Origin: Algoriphagus sediminis
GTDB taxonomy: Bacteria > Bacteroidota > Bacteroidia > Cytophagales > Cyclobacteriaceae
DNA length: 64,000 nucleotides
Direction: 5' to 3'
Assembly: GCF_030403435.1 (NCBI RefSeq)
Contig: NZ_JAUEPH010000004.1
Location: 1-64,000, forward strand
Positions 1 to 8,727 of this stretch are shown here, piece after piece (the first letter of the stretch is position 1; the number at the start of each line of letters is the position of its first letter). The translations under genes were made by a program, and so were the position numbers. The notes under the pieces are model-generated. The model ran no database searches and was not told the DNA's origin. It saw only the letters and a list, made by a program, of their open reading frames with translations.

Positions 1-77
1 ATTAGCAACAAGTAAAGGAAGTAAAAACAGTCTAAAATCAAGAAAAGGAAGGCTTTAGCGTACTATATGAAAAGTAA

Positions 78-1460
78 TTACTTTCCGATACAAAACTTAC
101 TGAAAATATTAGCCAGCAAGTCATCTGTTGTGATTTCACCGGTGATCTCACCAAGGTAATGAAGAGACCTTCGAATATCCATAGCTACGAAATCATTGGT
201 TACCTGATCCTCAAGGCCCTTTAAAATATCTAGCAGTGAATCTCTGGTTTTGATCAATCCATCATAATGCCGGATATTGGTCACTACTGTATTTCCAGTT
301 TTGAACTTGTCAAGATTGACTAACTCAATCAGCTTTGCCCGGAGGGCTTCCAAATTCTCTTGGTTTTTTGCAGAAATAAAAAGTGAATCAGGATGCTCCT
401 TCTTAAGTTTCGCGACTAATTCCGGATCGGCCTTATCGGTTTTGTTGGCCACCTTTACAAAAGGTACTCCCAAGTTTTCCAGCTTATTCACATCCCGATT
501 GATCTCAATCAAATCGGTGTCTCCCAAGTCGAAAAGGTAAAGAATCAAAGAGGCTGTTTTCATCTTTTCCTGAGTTCTGGATACCCCTATGGCCTCAATC
601 GTGTCTTGTGTTTCCCTCAAACCTGCCGTATCAATAAACCGAAAAATGACCCCGTTGATATTTATCTCATCTTCGATAAAATCCCTCGTGGTACCTGCTA
701 TATCGGATACGATGGCCTTTTCCTCTTTTAATAGGGCATTTAGAAGAGTGGATTTACCTGCATTGGGCTTACCCGCTATTACCGTTGGAACGCCATTTTT
801 GATCACATTCCCCAAGTCAAAGCTCAAGATCAATTCTTCCACCACCCGCAGTAGCCTCTCCACCAATTCTTTCAATTCTGTACGGCTCGCAAACTCCACA
901 TCCTCTTCTCCAAAGTCCAGTTCCAATTCGATCATGGAGGCAAAATGGATAAGCTTTTCGCGAAGCTCCTGAATTTCGGAGCTAAAGCCACCCCGCATTT
1001 GATTGAGGGCAGCTTCATGGCTTGATTCAGAATCTGCATGGATTAAATCTGCCACCGCTTCGGCTTGAGCTAAATCAAACTGCCCATTTAAAAATGCTCG
1101 TTGAGTGAATTCACCGGGCTTTGCCAGCCTTGCACCTTTTTTAAGAAAAAGCTTTAAAACCTGATTGACAATGTAAGAAGACCCATGAGTGGAAATTTCC
1201 ACCACATTTTCCTTGGTGAAGGATTTTGGTGCGATAAAAAGAGAGACCAGGACCTCATCAATAATCTTATCCTCATCCCGGATGGTGCCAAAATGAATGG
1301 TATGAGAATCCTGTTTAGAGAGGTCTTTTCCATAAAAAACCTCATTGGTCAGTTCAATAGCTTTGGCTCCGGAGAGCCGAATAACTGCTATTGCACCGAT
1401 ACCCTGCGGAGTAGCGAGGGCAATAATCGTATCATTCCGTTCAGCTAAAGAGAAACTCAT
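78..1460 (-). CDS. mnmE: tRNA modification GTPase MnmE
   Basis: MnmE (TrmE) works with MnmG to add the carboxymethylaminomethyl group to wobble U34 of certain tRNAs. The 460-residue length is normal for the family. The N-terminal folate-binding part (about 1-120) is followed by a helical domain holding an inserted G domain: P-loop GKPNAGKS at 230-237, DTAG at 277-280, and NKTD at 339-342. The C-terminus ends in the diagnostic FCIGK motif, with its conserved cysteine at 456. Its start overlaps the end of the upstream thioredoxin-like gene by four bases, so it is probably translated as the last gene of that operon. All expected motifs are present and nothing looks damaged. Confidence 0.97.
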   Translation of the reverse strand: MSFSLAERNDTIIALATPQGIGAIAVIRLSGAKAIELTNEVFYGKDLSKQDSHTIHFGTIRDEDKIIDEVLVSLFIAPKSFTKENVVEISTHGSSYIVNQVLKLFLKKGARLAKPGEFTQRAFLNGQFDLAQAEAVADLIHADSESSHEAALNQMRGGFSSEIQELREKLIHFASMIELELDFGEEDVEFASRTELKELVERLLRVVEELILSFDLGNVIKNGVPTVIAGKPNAGKSTLLNALLKEEKAIVSDIAGTTRDFIEDEININGVIFRFIDTAGLRETQDTIEAIGVSRTQEKMKTASLILYLFDLGDTDLIEINRDVNKLENLGVPFVKVANKTDKADPELVAKLKKEHPDSLFISAKNQENLEALRAKLIELVNLDKFKTGNTVVTNIRHYDGLIKTRDSLLDILKGLEDQVTNDFVAMDIRRSLHYLGEITGEITTDDLLANIFSKFCIGK

Positions 1461-1921
1461 TTTCCGCGGAAGCCATTTTTAGCCATGTATTGCAAAGCTT
1501 CCATAAAATCCTCAGGTCCTCTATAACCGGGGATTTGAGTGATATTCTGTAGGGTAGGGTCGATAAGAACGAAATTAGGATATGAGCGAACACGCATGGC
1601 GGCTGCCATTTGGGCTTCGGAGTACTCTTTACCCATAAACTCAAACTTTCGATTCATATCTTCAGCGTTCAGTTTAACCGGGTAGAAATCCTCCGTGACA
1701 TAGGCCACCACGGTGGAGTCAGTGAAGGTATCCTTGTCCATTTTTTTACACCATCCACACCAGTCGGTATAGACATCTACCAAAATCATTTTTGGATTTT
1801 CCTGATTTTTGGCGACAGCCTCTTCAAACTTCAGCCATTCGATTTTCTCTTGGGCGAAAGTGCCAGCAGAGATGCCGAAGAAAAAAAGAGCGATTAAACC
1901 TAATTTATTCAAATTCTTCAT
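1457..1921 (-). CDS. secreted thioredoxin-like protein (DUF255/thioredoxin-7 type)
   Basis: The 154-residue product begins with a signal peptide (positively charged start, hydrophobic run, likely cleavage after residue 23, TFA/QEK). The mature part is a thioredoxin fold with the redox motif WCGWC (cysteines 55 and 58) followed by KKMD, the pattern of periplasmic thioredoxin-like proteins close to DUF255/thioredoxin-7. It probably reduces or isomerises disulfides of exported proteins; the substrate cannot be read from sequence. It lies 11 bases after the metal permease gene and overlaps mnmE by four bases, so it may be co-transcribed with both. Confidence 0.85.
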   Translation of the reverse strand: MKNLNKLGLIALFFFGISAGTFAQEKIEWLKFEEAVAKNQENPKMILVDVYTDWCGWCKKMDKDTFTDSTVVAYVTEDFYPVKLNAEDMNRKFEFMGKEYSEAQMAAAMRVRSYPNFVLIDPTLQNITQIPGYRGPEDFMEALQYMAKNGFRGK

Positions 1922-1932
1922 TGAGGTTAAAA

Positions 1933-2814
1933 CTAAATATTTGCCATCGAAGTTCCTGCAGATTTACTGCTTCTTCCTTTAATCAGTGCACTTAGCAAAA
2001 ATAATACCCCAGCGACAGTTACCATCATCCCTGCAATGGAACTATCAAATAAATAAGCGAGATAATACCCTAAAATAGAAATTCCAATTCCAAGTATAGT
2101 TGTGAGTTTGATTAAGGGCATAAGGTTTTTAGTCCAAAGGAATGCAGTGGCAGGAGGGACCACCAAAAGAGCCACAACAAGTATGGCGCCTACGGCTTCA
2201 AAGCTACTCACAGTAGTGTAGGAGACCATGCTCATAAGAGCAAGATTGATGCCTTTGGAAGGAATTCCCATCACGGAACCGAAACTTTCATCAAAGCTGG
2301 TAAGGGTAAGTTCCTTAAAAAAGAAATAGATAAACCCTGCCACTAGAGTAAAATTCAAAACTGCCAAATAGGTAATTCTTGGTCCGAGGATCGTTCCTGA
2401 CCCTGTAACCCAAAGATCGATGGGAAGGTATGCGATTTCTCCATAAAGTACGCATTCCTGATCGAGGTCCACGTTATAAGCGAATAGGTTGATAAGAATA
2501 ATACCGATGGCAAAGAGTAATGTAAAGGTGATTCCGATGGAAGCGTCCAACTGTACCCGTGCCTTTTTTCTGAGCCAATCAATGATTAGGGTGGCAATAA
2601 TTCCAAGTATTCCTGCCCCAATAATTACTTCCAGACCTCTCTGGCTTCCAGCCACAAAAAAGCCAATCACAATTCCCGGTAACACGGCATGCGAAATAGC
2701 ATCTCCGGTCATGGCCATTTTTCGGAGCATCATGAATACTCCTAGCAATCCACAGGATATCGCGATCAATGATCCGGTAAGAATGATTAGAAATGCATTT
2801 TGGTCGAAGCTCAT
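1933..2814 (-). CDS. metal ABC transporter permease (ABC-3 family), second subunit
   Basis: A 293-residue polytopic membrane protein of the ZnuB/MntB/TroD (ABC-3) family. It has about eight hydrophobic segments and the family loop GDAISHAVLPGI near residue 40, which contacts the ATPase. It forms the inner-membrane channel of a manganese/zinc-type importer together with the preceding permease, ATPase and binding lipoprotein. Its ATG overlaps the stop codon of the upstream permease gene by one base (TAATG), indicating translational coupling. Unlike that partner it has no extra C-terminal domain. Manganese is favoured over zinc because the operon begins with an MntR-like regulator. Confidence 0.93.
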   Translation of the reverse strand: MSFDQNAFLIILTGSLIAISCGLLGVFMMLRKMAMTGDAISHAVLPGIVIGFFVAGSQRGLEVIIGAGILGIIATLIIDWLRKKARVQLDASIGITFTLLFAIGIILINLFAYNVDLDQECVLYGEIAYLPIDLWVTGSGTILGPRITYLAVLNFTLVAGFIYFFFKELTLTSFDESFGSVMGIPSKGINLALMSMVSYTTVSSFEAVGAILVVALLVVPPATAFLWTKNLMPLIKLTTILGIGISILGYYLAYLFDSSIAGMMVTVAGVLFLLSALIKGRSSKSAGTSMANI

Positions 2815-4094
2815 TAGTCTCTTGGTATGTTTTCCTGATGTGGGTCCAACTGTGGGAAGTTGAGTCTCTTTTCCAGCTGTGCTTCCAGTTCAGGAGTTAT
2901 GATATGTTCTAGCTTTTCTGCCGAATCGTGTACGTGATCCGGTGCTATATTCATGTATTCCGTAAGGTAGGTTTCCCAGAGCCTATGAAGTCTTACAACT
3001 CGTTTGGCCTCATGGATTCCATAATCTGTTAAACTTATAAAGTTCTGATTTTTAAGTATTAAACCTTCTTTGAATAAAAATTCAATTGAATGCTTAATTT
3101 CTTTTTTTTGGTAGGGGTAGAGCTCATAGATATTTTCTATGGTTAGCATTCTTTGACCCAGTTCCCGATTTTTATAAAGAGCCTTTAAAAGATGCTCATT
3201 ATTGGTTTTTTTAAGGTATTGGTTCCTTGAAAAGTATCTGGTGATCGTCCCTTTTTTTGGGGCAAATAGAAAGGAGATCAAGGCAATGAATGAAAGTGAA
3301 ACTACCACCCAGGGTCCTGTTGGCATTTGGGGAAGGACGAATGAAATGTAAGTTCCCGCAATACCTGATACAACTGCGAAGAGAGCCGCAAGCAGCAGGA
3401 GTTTTGAAAGATTATCTGTCCAGAATCTTGCCGCGGCTCCGGGTGTGATTAGTAAGGCAGCCATGAGTACCACTCCAATGGCCTGAATCCCGATCACCAC
3501 TGAGAGAATCATCAGTACATTGAAGGCAAACCGAATGATTTCCATTGGATATCCAATGGCTTTCCCATAATCAGAATTGAATACCAGAAGACTGAATTCC
3601 TTTTGAAAAATGGTCAGACTGAGAATGATGATCACGGCCAGACCTCCATAAATCCAAAGATCTTCCTCAAGGATGGCGATGGCATTTCCGAAAATAAAAT
3701 GATTCAATCCGGCCATTTCCGGGTTACCACTTTTCTGGATCACTGTCAGCAGGACAATTCCAAAACCGAAAAAAACAGATAGGATAGAAGCAATGATTGC
3801 ATCTTCTGAGAGCTTTGTGTTTTTCTTTAGCCAACTCGTCAAGAAAGTAGCAATTCCCCCGGAGATGAAGGCTCCAGTGACAATGTAGACTGGATTTTTT
3901 TCCCCTGCCAGGATAAAACCCAGGCATATTCCAGGTAAGACAGCATGGGAAATAGCATCCCCAAGCAGTGCCTTCTTATCCAGGAAACTATACGTTCCCA
4001 CGTAAGCGGAACCAATCCCCAAAAGGATTATCCCTATTACTACATAAAGGATGCTTAGATCCTGGAAAGTAAAGAAGTAAACGAAATTGTCCAT
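2814..4094 (-). CDS. metal ABC transporter permease fused to a DtxR/MntR-like regulator domain
   Basis: Residues 1-280 are an ABC-3 permease with about eight membrane segments and the GDAISHAVLPGI loop near residue 45. Residues 300-426 are a cytoplasmic winged-helix plus dimerisation domain resembling DtxR/MntR. The positions matching the MntR metal site are kept: H370, E393, E396 and H397. The C-terminal part (LNFP..DPH) is clearly related to the same stretch of the free regulator encoded at the head of the operon. Chlamydial YtgCR has the same permease-regulator order and is cleaved to release a repressor; whether this protein is cleaved is unknown. The gene abuts the ATPase gene with no spacer. 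Confidence 0.93.
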   Translation of the reverse strand: MDNFVYFFTFQDLSILYVVIGIILLGIGSAYVGTYSFLDKKALLGDAISHAVLPGICLGFILAGEKNPVYIVTGAFISGGIATFLTSWLKKNTKLSEDAIIASILSVFFGFGIVLLTVIQKSGNPEMAGLNHFIFGNAIAILEEDLWIYGGLAVIIILSLTIFQKEFSLLVFNSDYGKAIGYPMEIIRFAFNVLMILSVVIGIQAIGVVLMAALLITPGAAARFWTDNLSKLLLLAALFAVVSGIAGTYISFVLPQMPTGPWVVVSLSFIALISFLFAPKKGTITRYFSRNQYLKKTNNEHLLKALYKNRELGQRMLTIENIYELYPYQKKEIKHSIEFLFKEGLILKNQNFISLTDYGIHEAKRVVRLHRLWETYLTEYMNIAPDHVHDSAEKLEHIITPELEAQLEKRLNFPQLDPHQENIPRD

Positions 4095-4883
4095 TTAGTG
4101 CTCTAAAGGATTAAAGTCCTGTTTTCTTACCAATTCGGAAACCTTAGAAAGTAAATTCAATTTACCACCATAGGTTTTCCTTAATAATTCCTCGGTAACT
4201 ACCTGATTTTTAGGCCCTGAAGCTACCAAGTGTAGATTTAACATGATCATCCAATCAAAATAAGTCATGGCAGAATAAATGTCATGATGTACCACCACCA
4301 CTGTTTTGCCTTCCAAAGCCATCTTTTTCAGTAATTCAAAAATCGCAGCTTCTGTGGCTATATCTACCCCAGCGAAAGGTTCATCCATTAAATAAAGATC
4401 TGCGTCCTGAGCCAAAGCCCTCGCAATAAATACCCTTTGCTGTTGTCCTCCCGAAAGCTCTGAAATCTGACGATTGATAAAGGCACTCATACCTACTTGG
4501 TCTAAACTTGCCAGAGCTACTTCTTTTTCTCTTTTTCCGGGTCGCTTAAATAAACCGAGCTTTCCATAAGTACCCATCATAACCACATCCAAAACTGACG
4601 CAGGGAAATTCCAATCCACAGATTCTCTTTGTGGAACATAACTAATTCTGGACCGAACCTCCTCGAGAGGCTTATCAAAAACCTTTACATAGCCACCTGT
4701 AGGGTTCACCAATCCCATAATGGCTTTGATCAGAGTGGATTTACCCGCGCCATTCGGACCTAAAATTCCAATTAGCTGTCCTGAGGGTAGAGTGAAGTCA
4801 ATATTCCATAGCACAGGACTCTGATCATAACTGACCGTCATATCATGTATTTCTAAAACCGGTGATTCTGCCTGTATAATCAT
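4095..4883 (-). CDS. metal ABC transporter ATP-binding protein
   Basis: A 262-residue ABC ATPase that powers the Mn/Zn-type importer. Walker A GPNGAGKST lies at 42-50, the Q-loop glutamine in VPQR near 85, the signature LSGGQ at 143-147, and Walker B with the catalytic glutamate (LYLMDEP) at 163-169. A switch histidine follows in VVVHHD. It overlaps the binding-protein gene upstream by four bases and abuts the fused permease downstream, so all subunits come from one coupled message. The sequence is close to MntB/ZnuC/TroB proteins; metal preference cannot be decided from the ATPase. Confidence 0.95.
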   Translation of the reverse strand: MIIQAESPVLEIHDMTVSYDQSPVLWNIDFTLPSGQLIGILGPNGAGKSTLIKAIMGLVNPTGGYVKVFDKPLEEVRSRISYVPQRESVDWNFPASVLDVVMMGTYGKLGLFKRPGKREKEVALASLDQVGMSAFINRQISELSGGQQQRVFIARALAQDADLYLMDEPFAGVDIATEAAIFELLKKMALEGKTVVVVHHDIYSAMTYFDWMIMLNLHLVASGPKNQVVTEELLRKTYGGKLNLLSKVSELVRKQDFNPLEH

Positions 4884-5791
4884 TGGATTAAGCTATTGTA
4901 AATGATGTCTAAATTGGTTTTTACCATGCCTACATAGGTTCCCGCATCGGTGCCTGGGGAATCCAAACTATCGGTATAAAGAGGGCCTGCAAGTTTGATT
5001 TTGTGATTTTGGTTTGTGCATCCTGCTACCACTGCTTCTATGGCTTTTGGAGATATGGTTTGCTCCGCAAAAACAGCCTTGATATCATTTTGAACAATAA
5101 AATTCACCAAGCCGGTAAGATCTCGGAGACCTGGCTCACTTAACGTGGATAGTCCCTGGAGTCCCAATACTTCCAAACCGTATGCCTTGCCAAAGTAGGC
5201 GAAAGCATCGTGGGCTGTGATTAAAGCTTGGTTACTTTCTTTCAATTTCTGAGCCTTTTGACTGATTTCCTGATCTAATTTGCTCAATTCTACCTGGTAG
5301 GCAGTATTTCTACTTTCTATCTCAGAACTCCAGTCCGGTCTCCACAGAATCAGTTTTTCACTCACATGATTCATGGCTTTTGCCCAAAGCTCCACATCAA
5401 ACCAAATATGAGGGTCCACCGCATGTGCTTCCGGTCCGTTTTTTATTAACTCTGCCTGGGCTATTCCTGCACTTGCGTTGATCAGATCTTTCTGGATTTT
5501 CAGTTTCTCGAAAATCTCCGTCATTTTTCCTTCAAGAAACAAACCATGGTAAACGACCAAATCGGCATTTTGAAGTAGGTCTAAATCCCGAACAGAAGCC
5601 TTGTATAAATGGGGATCAACCCCTGCGGGCATTAGAGAAACCACCTCTGCCAAATCGCCGACAAGCTGATTAACTCCATCCTGAAGAATACTTGTGGTGA
5701 CCACAATTAATGGCTTGGATCGCTCTTCAGTAGACTCAAACTTACAAGAGGATACAAATAGGATCGATATGATTAGCCAAAGCTTTTTCAC
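4880..5791 (-). CDS. metal-binding lipoprotein of the ABC importer (cluster A-I, ZnuA/MntA-like)
   Basis: A 303-residue solute-binding protein. It has a lipoprotein signal with lipobox VSSC (lipidated cysteine 16), so it should sit on the membrane in the periplasm. The metal-ligand signatures of the family are visible: histidines in GVDPHLY (near 61) and VDPHIW (near 127), another in ITAHDAF (near 193), and a final acidic ligand near GTDAGTYVGM. There is no long His-rich loop of the kind typical of ZnuA, which mildly favours manganese or a mixed preference. It overlaps the regulator gene by four bases. Confidence 0.93.
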   Translation of the reverse strand: MKKLWLIISILFVSSCKFESTEERSKPLIVVTTSILQDGVNQLVGDLAEVVSLMPAGVDPHLYKASVRDLDLLQNADLVVYHGLFLEGKMTEIFEKLKIQKDLINASAGIAQAELIKNGPEAHAVDPHIWFDVELWAKAMNHVSEKLILWRPDWSSEIESRNTAYQVELSKLDQEISQKAQKLKESNQALITAHDAFAYFGKAYGLEVLGLQGLSTLSEPGLRDLTGLVNFIVQNDIKAVFAEQTISPKAIEAVVAGCTNQNHKIKLAGPLYTDSLDSPGTDAGTYVGMVKTNLDIIYNSLIQ

Positions 5792-6447
5792 GTCACCACG
5801 ATCAGAATATTTGAGGCCACGTCTTTTGACATGAAAAGGGTTTTTTGATCAACCAGGATTTCTACAGATCCATCAAATTCGACTTTATCCAAAAGCTTCA
5901 CCCTTGCACCGATATATGCACCAACTTTATCCAGATATCTGAGAAAAGCTGCTGAACTATCCTTCACAGCTACGATCTGACCCGCTGCATTTACTTCCAT
6001 GTCATTTAGAGCTATTCTCGGTCTGGCCTTCACATCTCCAAATTCATCTGGAATAGGATCGCCGTGGGGATCAAATTTTGGGAAGTTTAGAAACTCATCT
6101 AGGCGCTGGGTCAGTAGGGGGGAGCGCACATGTTCCAGCTGCTCGGCTACCTCATGTACTTCGTCCCAATTGAACTTCAATTTATCCACCAGAAACACTT
6201 CCCAGAGCCGGTGTTTTCTGATTACCTGAAGGGCATAGTTTCTCCCTTCTTCTGTAATCTGTACCCCATAATATTTTCTGTAATTAATTACTTCCTTTTC
6301 CCCAAGCTTCCTCAGCATGTCGCTTACAGATGCGGGTTTGGTCTTCATGGAAGAGGCAATGTCGTTCGTAGATACACCCTTTTTCCCCCCGTCGGAGAGA
6401 TGGTAAATAGCCTTCAAATAGTTCTCTTCAGAATTAGTAAGTGTCAT
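5788..6447 (-). CDS. DtxR/MntR-family metal-dependent transcriptional regulator
   Basis: The product, 219 residues from the ATG at 6447, has an N-terminal winged helix (first 65 residues), a dimerisation domain with metal ligands H79, E102, E105 and H106, and a C-terminal FeoA/SH3-like domain. It should sense Mn(II) or Fe(II) and repress the importer operon that it heads. The frame could extend to 6480, but a perfect -7 element (TATCTTTG, minus strand) lies at 6466-6473, inside that extension, so the inner ATG is preferred. Two operator-like palindromes sit upstream. The gene overlaps the binding-lipoprotein gene by four bases. Confidence 0.92.
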   Translation of the reverse strand: MTLTNSEENYLKAIYHLSDGGKKGVSTNDIASSMKTKPASVSDMLRKLGEKEVINYRKYYGVQITEEGRNYALQVIRKHRLWEVFLVDKLKFNWDEVHEVAEQLEHVRSPLLTQRLDEFLNFPKFDPHGDPIPDEFGDVKARPRIALNDMEVNAAGQIVAVKDSSAAFLRYLDKVGAYIGARVKLLDKVEFDGSVEILVDQKTLFMSKDVASNILIVVT

Positions 6448-6465
6448 GAATTGCGAATCTTTCTT

Positions 6466-6496
6466 CAAAGATAAAAACAATTTTAGATTAAGCTAA
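6466..6496 (-). promoter_or_regulatory. promoter of the metal-uptake operon
   Basis: On the minus strand TATCTTTG (6466-6473) matches the Bacteroidota -7 consensus TAnnTTTG exactly. A TTAG sequence at 6493-6496, 19 bases upstream, sits where the -33 TTTG is expected. The spacer and -33 region overlap the palindrome at 6481-6498, an ideal position for repression. Initiation would fall about 12 bases before the ATG at 6447. Confidence 0.6.
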
Positions 6497-6498
6497 AA
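6481..6498. promoter_or_regulatory. operator palindrome 1 (TTTTAG-N6-CTAAAA)
   Basis: An 18-base inverted repeat that matches its reverse complement at 16 of 18 positions. It overlaps the -33 and spacer of the metal-uptake promoter and has the size and symmetry of DtxR/MntR-family operators. A second copy with the same arms lies at 6557-6574. Binding by the regulator encoded next to it is inferred. Confidence 0.65.
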
Positions 6499-6556
6499 AA
6501 ATATTTTAAAGAATCTAAAACCTCTGTTGATAACCTCAAATTTGATGTCGATTGTA

Positions 6557-6574
6557 TTTTAGGGTTGGCTAAAA
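6557..6574. promoter_or_regulatory. operator palindrome 2 (TTTTAG-N6-CTAAAA)
   Basis: The same six-base arms and six-base spacing as the promoter-proximal operator, 76 bases further upstream, with a different centre (GGTTGG). A shorter relative, TTTAG-N2-CTAAA, is at 6648-6659. The rest of the 309-base gap 6448-6756 holds no gene that I can see. Confidence 0.55.
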
Positions 6575-6756
6575 AATAATATCATCTCATCTAAAAAAAG
6601 ATCTATTTAATTTATTTACAAGGTTTTATGATTTAATATTTCTGAGATTTAGCACTAAAAAAGTCACGATAGGTCAGTTTCCTAAAAATGAAATTCAGTT
6701 TCCTTAAAGGGGTTGGGGTGGATAACTTTTCAACAGGATGTTGAAAATGCCTAGCT

Positions 6757-7878
6757 CTAGCTTAGGAGCTTTTCTATCAGGTTGAGAAATTTTTTCTTGT
6801 CACTTTCCCAGTTGACTTCCCACTGATCAGGGTTTAAAAAGAAGGTGCTGGATTTTACTTCATCAAATTGCTGAATAGCTGAAAAGGGAGCAGTAAAATC
6901 AATAGGTCTTCCTCCATGACTAAATTCAAAAAACTCTTCCCAACCCATATGACCTGAATAAAGTAGAGGAGTGCCTAGAGCCTGAGCCTCGAAAAATTTC
7001 GAGGGTGTTTTTCCCAGGAATGCTTTTTCTCTTTGGTAAGGACAAAGCAGAAAATCCACCCCTTGGATCAGGTCTAAAATATCCTGATGATTAACCGGAT
7101 TTTGATCTAATTTTAACTCGATATTGGGTGTGTCTTCAGATTCATCAAATATCCTATGAGCAAATTCCTTGAGGGTGACATGACCAAGAATCGTAAGTTT
7201 GGAGAAGGGGTATTTGATTAAAAGATTTTTAAAAAATGAAATGCCATCCAAAACACCGAAAGACTCTGCTAGCGTGCCCACCATCGCAAAATGATATCCC
7301 TGTTTGTCATTAATTTTTAAAGGCATGAGAGTTTCGATGGGCCCTACGAACTTATTTTCCAGAACCAAAGCAGGTTGCTTCTCAGGCATCTGAGTTGTGT
7401 AGCATTTTTCGGCAAGTATGAAGTGGTCCACTTTAGCTTTTGCTTCACTAAATCGGATAAACCTTGCTCGGAGGGATCGAGATGCTTTGCTGAGATCTTT
7501 TCGAAGACTGAGGTTGAGTTGGTAATTTTCCTGCACATCATAGATAAGCTTATATCCCAGCTTTTTTTTCAGTCCTCCGCAAAGCCTGAGATACTCAAAA
7601 GTGCAGCAAATAACCAGGTCAGGTTTAATCTCATGGATAAGCTCATAAAATCTTTTTTGCGCCAGCAACCTTTCACTCGGCTTTGAGTTTTTAATCCCGG
7701 AGGAGTAAAAGGTTACTCCATCAGCTTGTTCTTTCCTTTTGGCGGAAAAACCTATGATGTTTATGTCGTATTTATTTGTTTCGCGCAGGGATAGGCCAAA
7801 CTTTTCCCAAGCTCTTGTATCTCGAGTTGGTTTGAGGATAGATGCGATCAGAATTTTGGGCAAAGCTGGACCAGACAT
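6757..7878 (-). CDS. glycosyltransferase (GT-B fold, family 1/4-like)
   Basis: A 373-residue cytoplasmic protein without signal peptide or clear membrane segment. The N-terminus (KILIASILKPTRDTRAWEKFG) and the region around 85-115 (IKPDLVICC, KLIYDVQENY) are typical of the acceptor half of GT-B glycosyltransferases, which use nucleotide sugars to build surface glycans. The C-terminal half keeps the donor-side pattern LLCPYQ...GKTPSKFFEAQALGTPLL near 280-305, with the conserved acidic residue in FFEAQ. Sugar and acceptor cannot be told. It is transcribed divergently from dapD with only 20 bases between the start codons, so the two promoters must reach into each other's genes. Confidence 0.75.
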   Translation of the reverse strand: MSGPALPKILIASILKPTRDTRAWEKFGLSLRETNKYDINIIGFSAKRKEQADGVTFYSSGIKNSKPSERLLAQKRFYELIHEIKPDLVICCTFEYLRLCGGLKKKLGYKLIYDVQENYQLNLSLRKDLSKASRSLRARFIRFSEAKAKVDHFILAEKCYTTQMPEKQPALVLENKFVGPIETLMPLKINDKQGYHFAMVGTLAESFGVLDGISFFKNLLIKYPFSKLTILGHVTLKEFAHRIFDESEDTPNIELKLDQNPVNHQDILDLIQGVDFLLCPYQREKAFLGKTPSKFFEAQALGTPLLYSGHMGWEEFFEFSHGGRPIDFTAPFSAIQQFDEVKSSTFFLNPDQWEVNWESDKKKFLNLIEKLLS

Positions 7879-7898
7879 AAACTAAACTAATTAAAAAA

Positions 7899-8714
7899 AT
7901 GGAACTGAGGACGATTATCGAGCAAGCCTGGGAAAACCGGGAATTATTAAAAGAGAAGGATACTCAAATCGCAATTAAGGACACCATAGCAGAGCTTGAT
8001 ATGGGAAAAATAAGAGTGGCTGAGCCTATGGGTGAGGGTAAGTGGAAAGTGAATGATTGGGTGAAAAAAGCAGTCATTCTTTATTTCCCAATTCAGAAGA
8101 TGAATACCATTGAAGTCGGGCCTTTTGAGTTCCATGATAAGATTGCTTTGAAGACAGGTTATGCTGAAAAAGGGGTCCGGGTAGTACCGCATGCTATTGC
8201 TAGATATGGCTCATTTCTCGCCAAAGGCGTGGTCATGATGCCAAGTTATGTTAATATCGGCGCATACGTGGACAGTGGCACGATGGTTGATACTTGGGCG
8301 ACCGTTGGTTCTTGCGCGCAAATTGGTAAGAATGTCCACCTCAGCGGAGGTGTTGGGATCGGTGGAGTTTTGGAACCGGTACAGGCAGCTCCGGTGATAA
8401 TCGAAGATGGAGCGTTCATTGGTTCCAGAGCCATTATCGTCGAAGGAGTTCATGTTGGAAAAGAAGCTGTAATCGGAGCGGGAGTGACGTTGACAGCGAG
8501 TTCAAAGATAATTGATGTGACTGGTGATTCTCCTGTGGAATACAGAGGAGAGGTCCCTGAAAGGTCAGTGGTGATTCCAGGATCTTTGGAAAAAACTTTC
8601 CCGGCTGGCAAGTACCAAGTGCCTTGTGCTTTGATCATAGGAAAAAGAAAAGCTTCCACAGATCTGAAGACATCCTTAAACGACGCGTTGCGCGAGAACG
8701 ATGTCGTAGTTTAA
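7899..8714 (+). CDS. dapD: 2,3,4,5-tetrahydropyridine-2,6-dicarboxylate N-succinyltransferase
   Basis: A 271-residue enzyme of the succinylase branch of lysine/meso-diaminopimelate synthesis; it transfers succinyl from succinyl-CoA to tetrahydrodipicolinate. The N-terminal helical part is followed by a left-handed beta helix of hexapeptide repeats (about 105-240; for example GAYVDSGTMVDTWATVGSCAQIGKNVHLSGGVGIGG split over several coils) and a C-terminal tail. Length and motifs agree with DapD of other Bacteroidota. It is followed after 13 bases by a TPR lipoprotein gene that is probably co-transcribed but functionally unrelated. Confidence 0.96.
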   Translation: MELRTIIEQAWENRELLKEKDTQIAIKDTIAELDMGKIRVAEPMGEGKWKVNDWVKKAVILYFPIQKMNTIEVGPFEFHDKIALKTGYAEKGVRVVPHAIARYGSFLAKGVVMMPSYVNIGAYVDSGTMVDTWATVGSCAQIGKNVHLSGGVGIGGVLEPVQAAPVIIEDGAFIGSRAIIVEGVHVGKEAVIGAGVTLTASSKIIDVTGDSPVEYRGEVPERSVVIPGSLEKTFPAGKYQVPCALIIGKRKASTDLKTSLNDALRENDVVV

Positions 8715-8727
8715 ACCTATTACCACA

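Noticed and set aside
589..972. 127-codon plus-strand frame inside mnmE
   Set aside because: Antisense to the conserved G domain of mnmE and serine-rich as expected for a shadow frame.
6448..6480. Eleven-codon N-terminal extension of the DtxR/MntR regulator (start at 6480)
   Set aside because: An exact -7 promoter element lies inside it at 6466-6473 and the family N-terminus begins at the inner ATG.
6727..6747. Hairpin TTTTCAAC-N5-GTTGAAAA as terminator of the glycosyltransferase gene
   Set aside because: The stem is perfect but AT-rich and no T run follows on the minus strand, so termination is unsupported.
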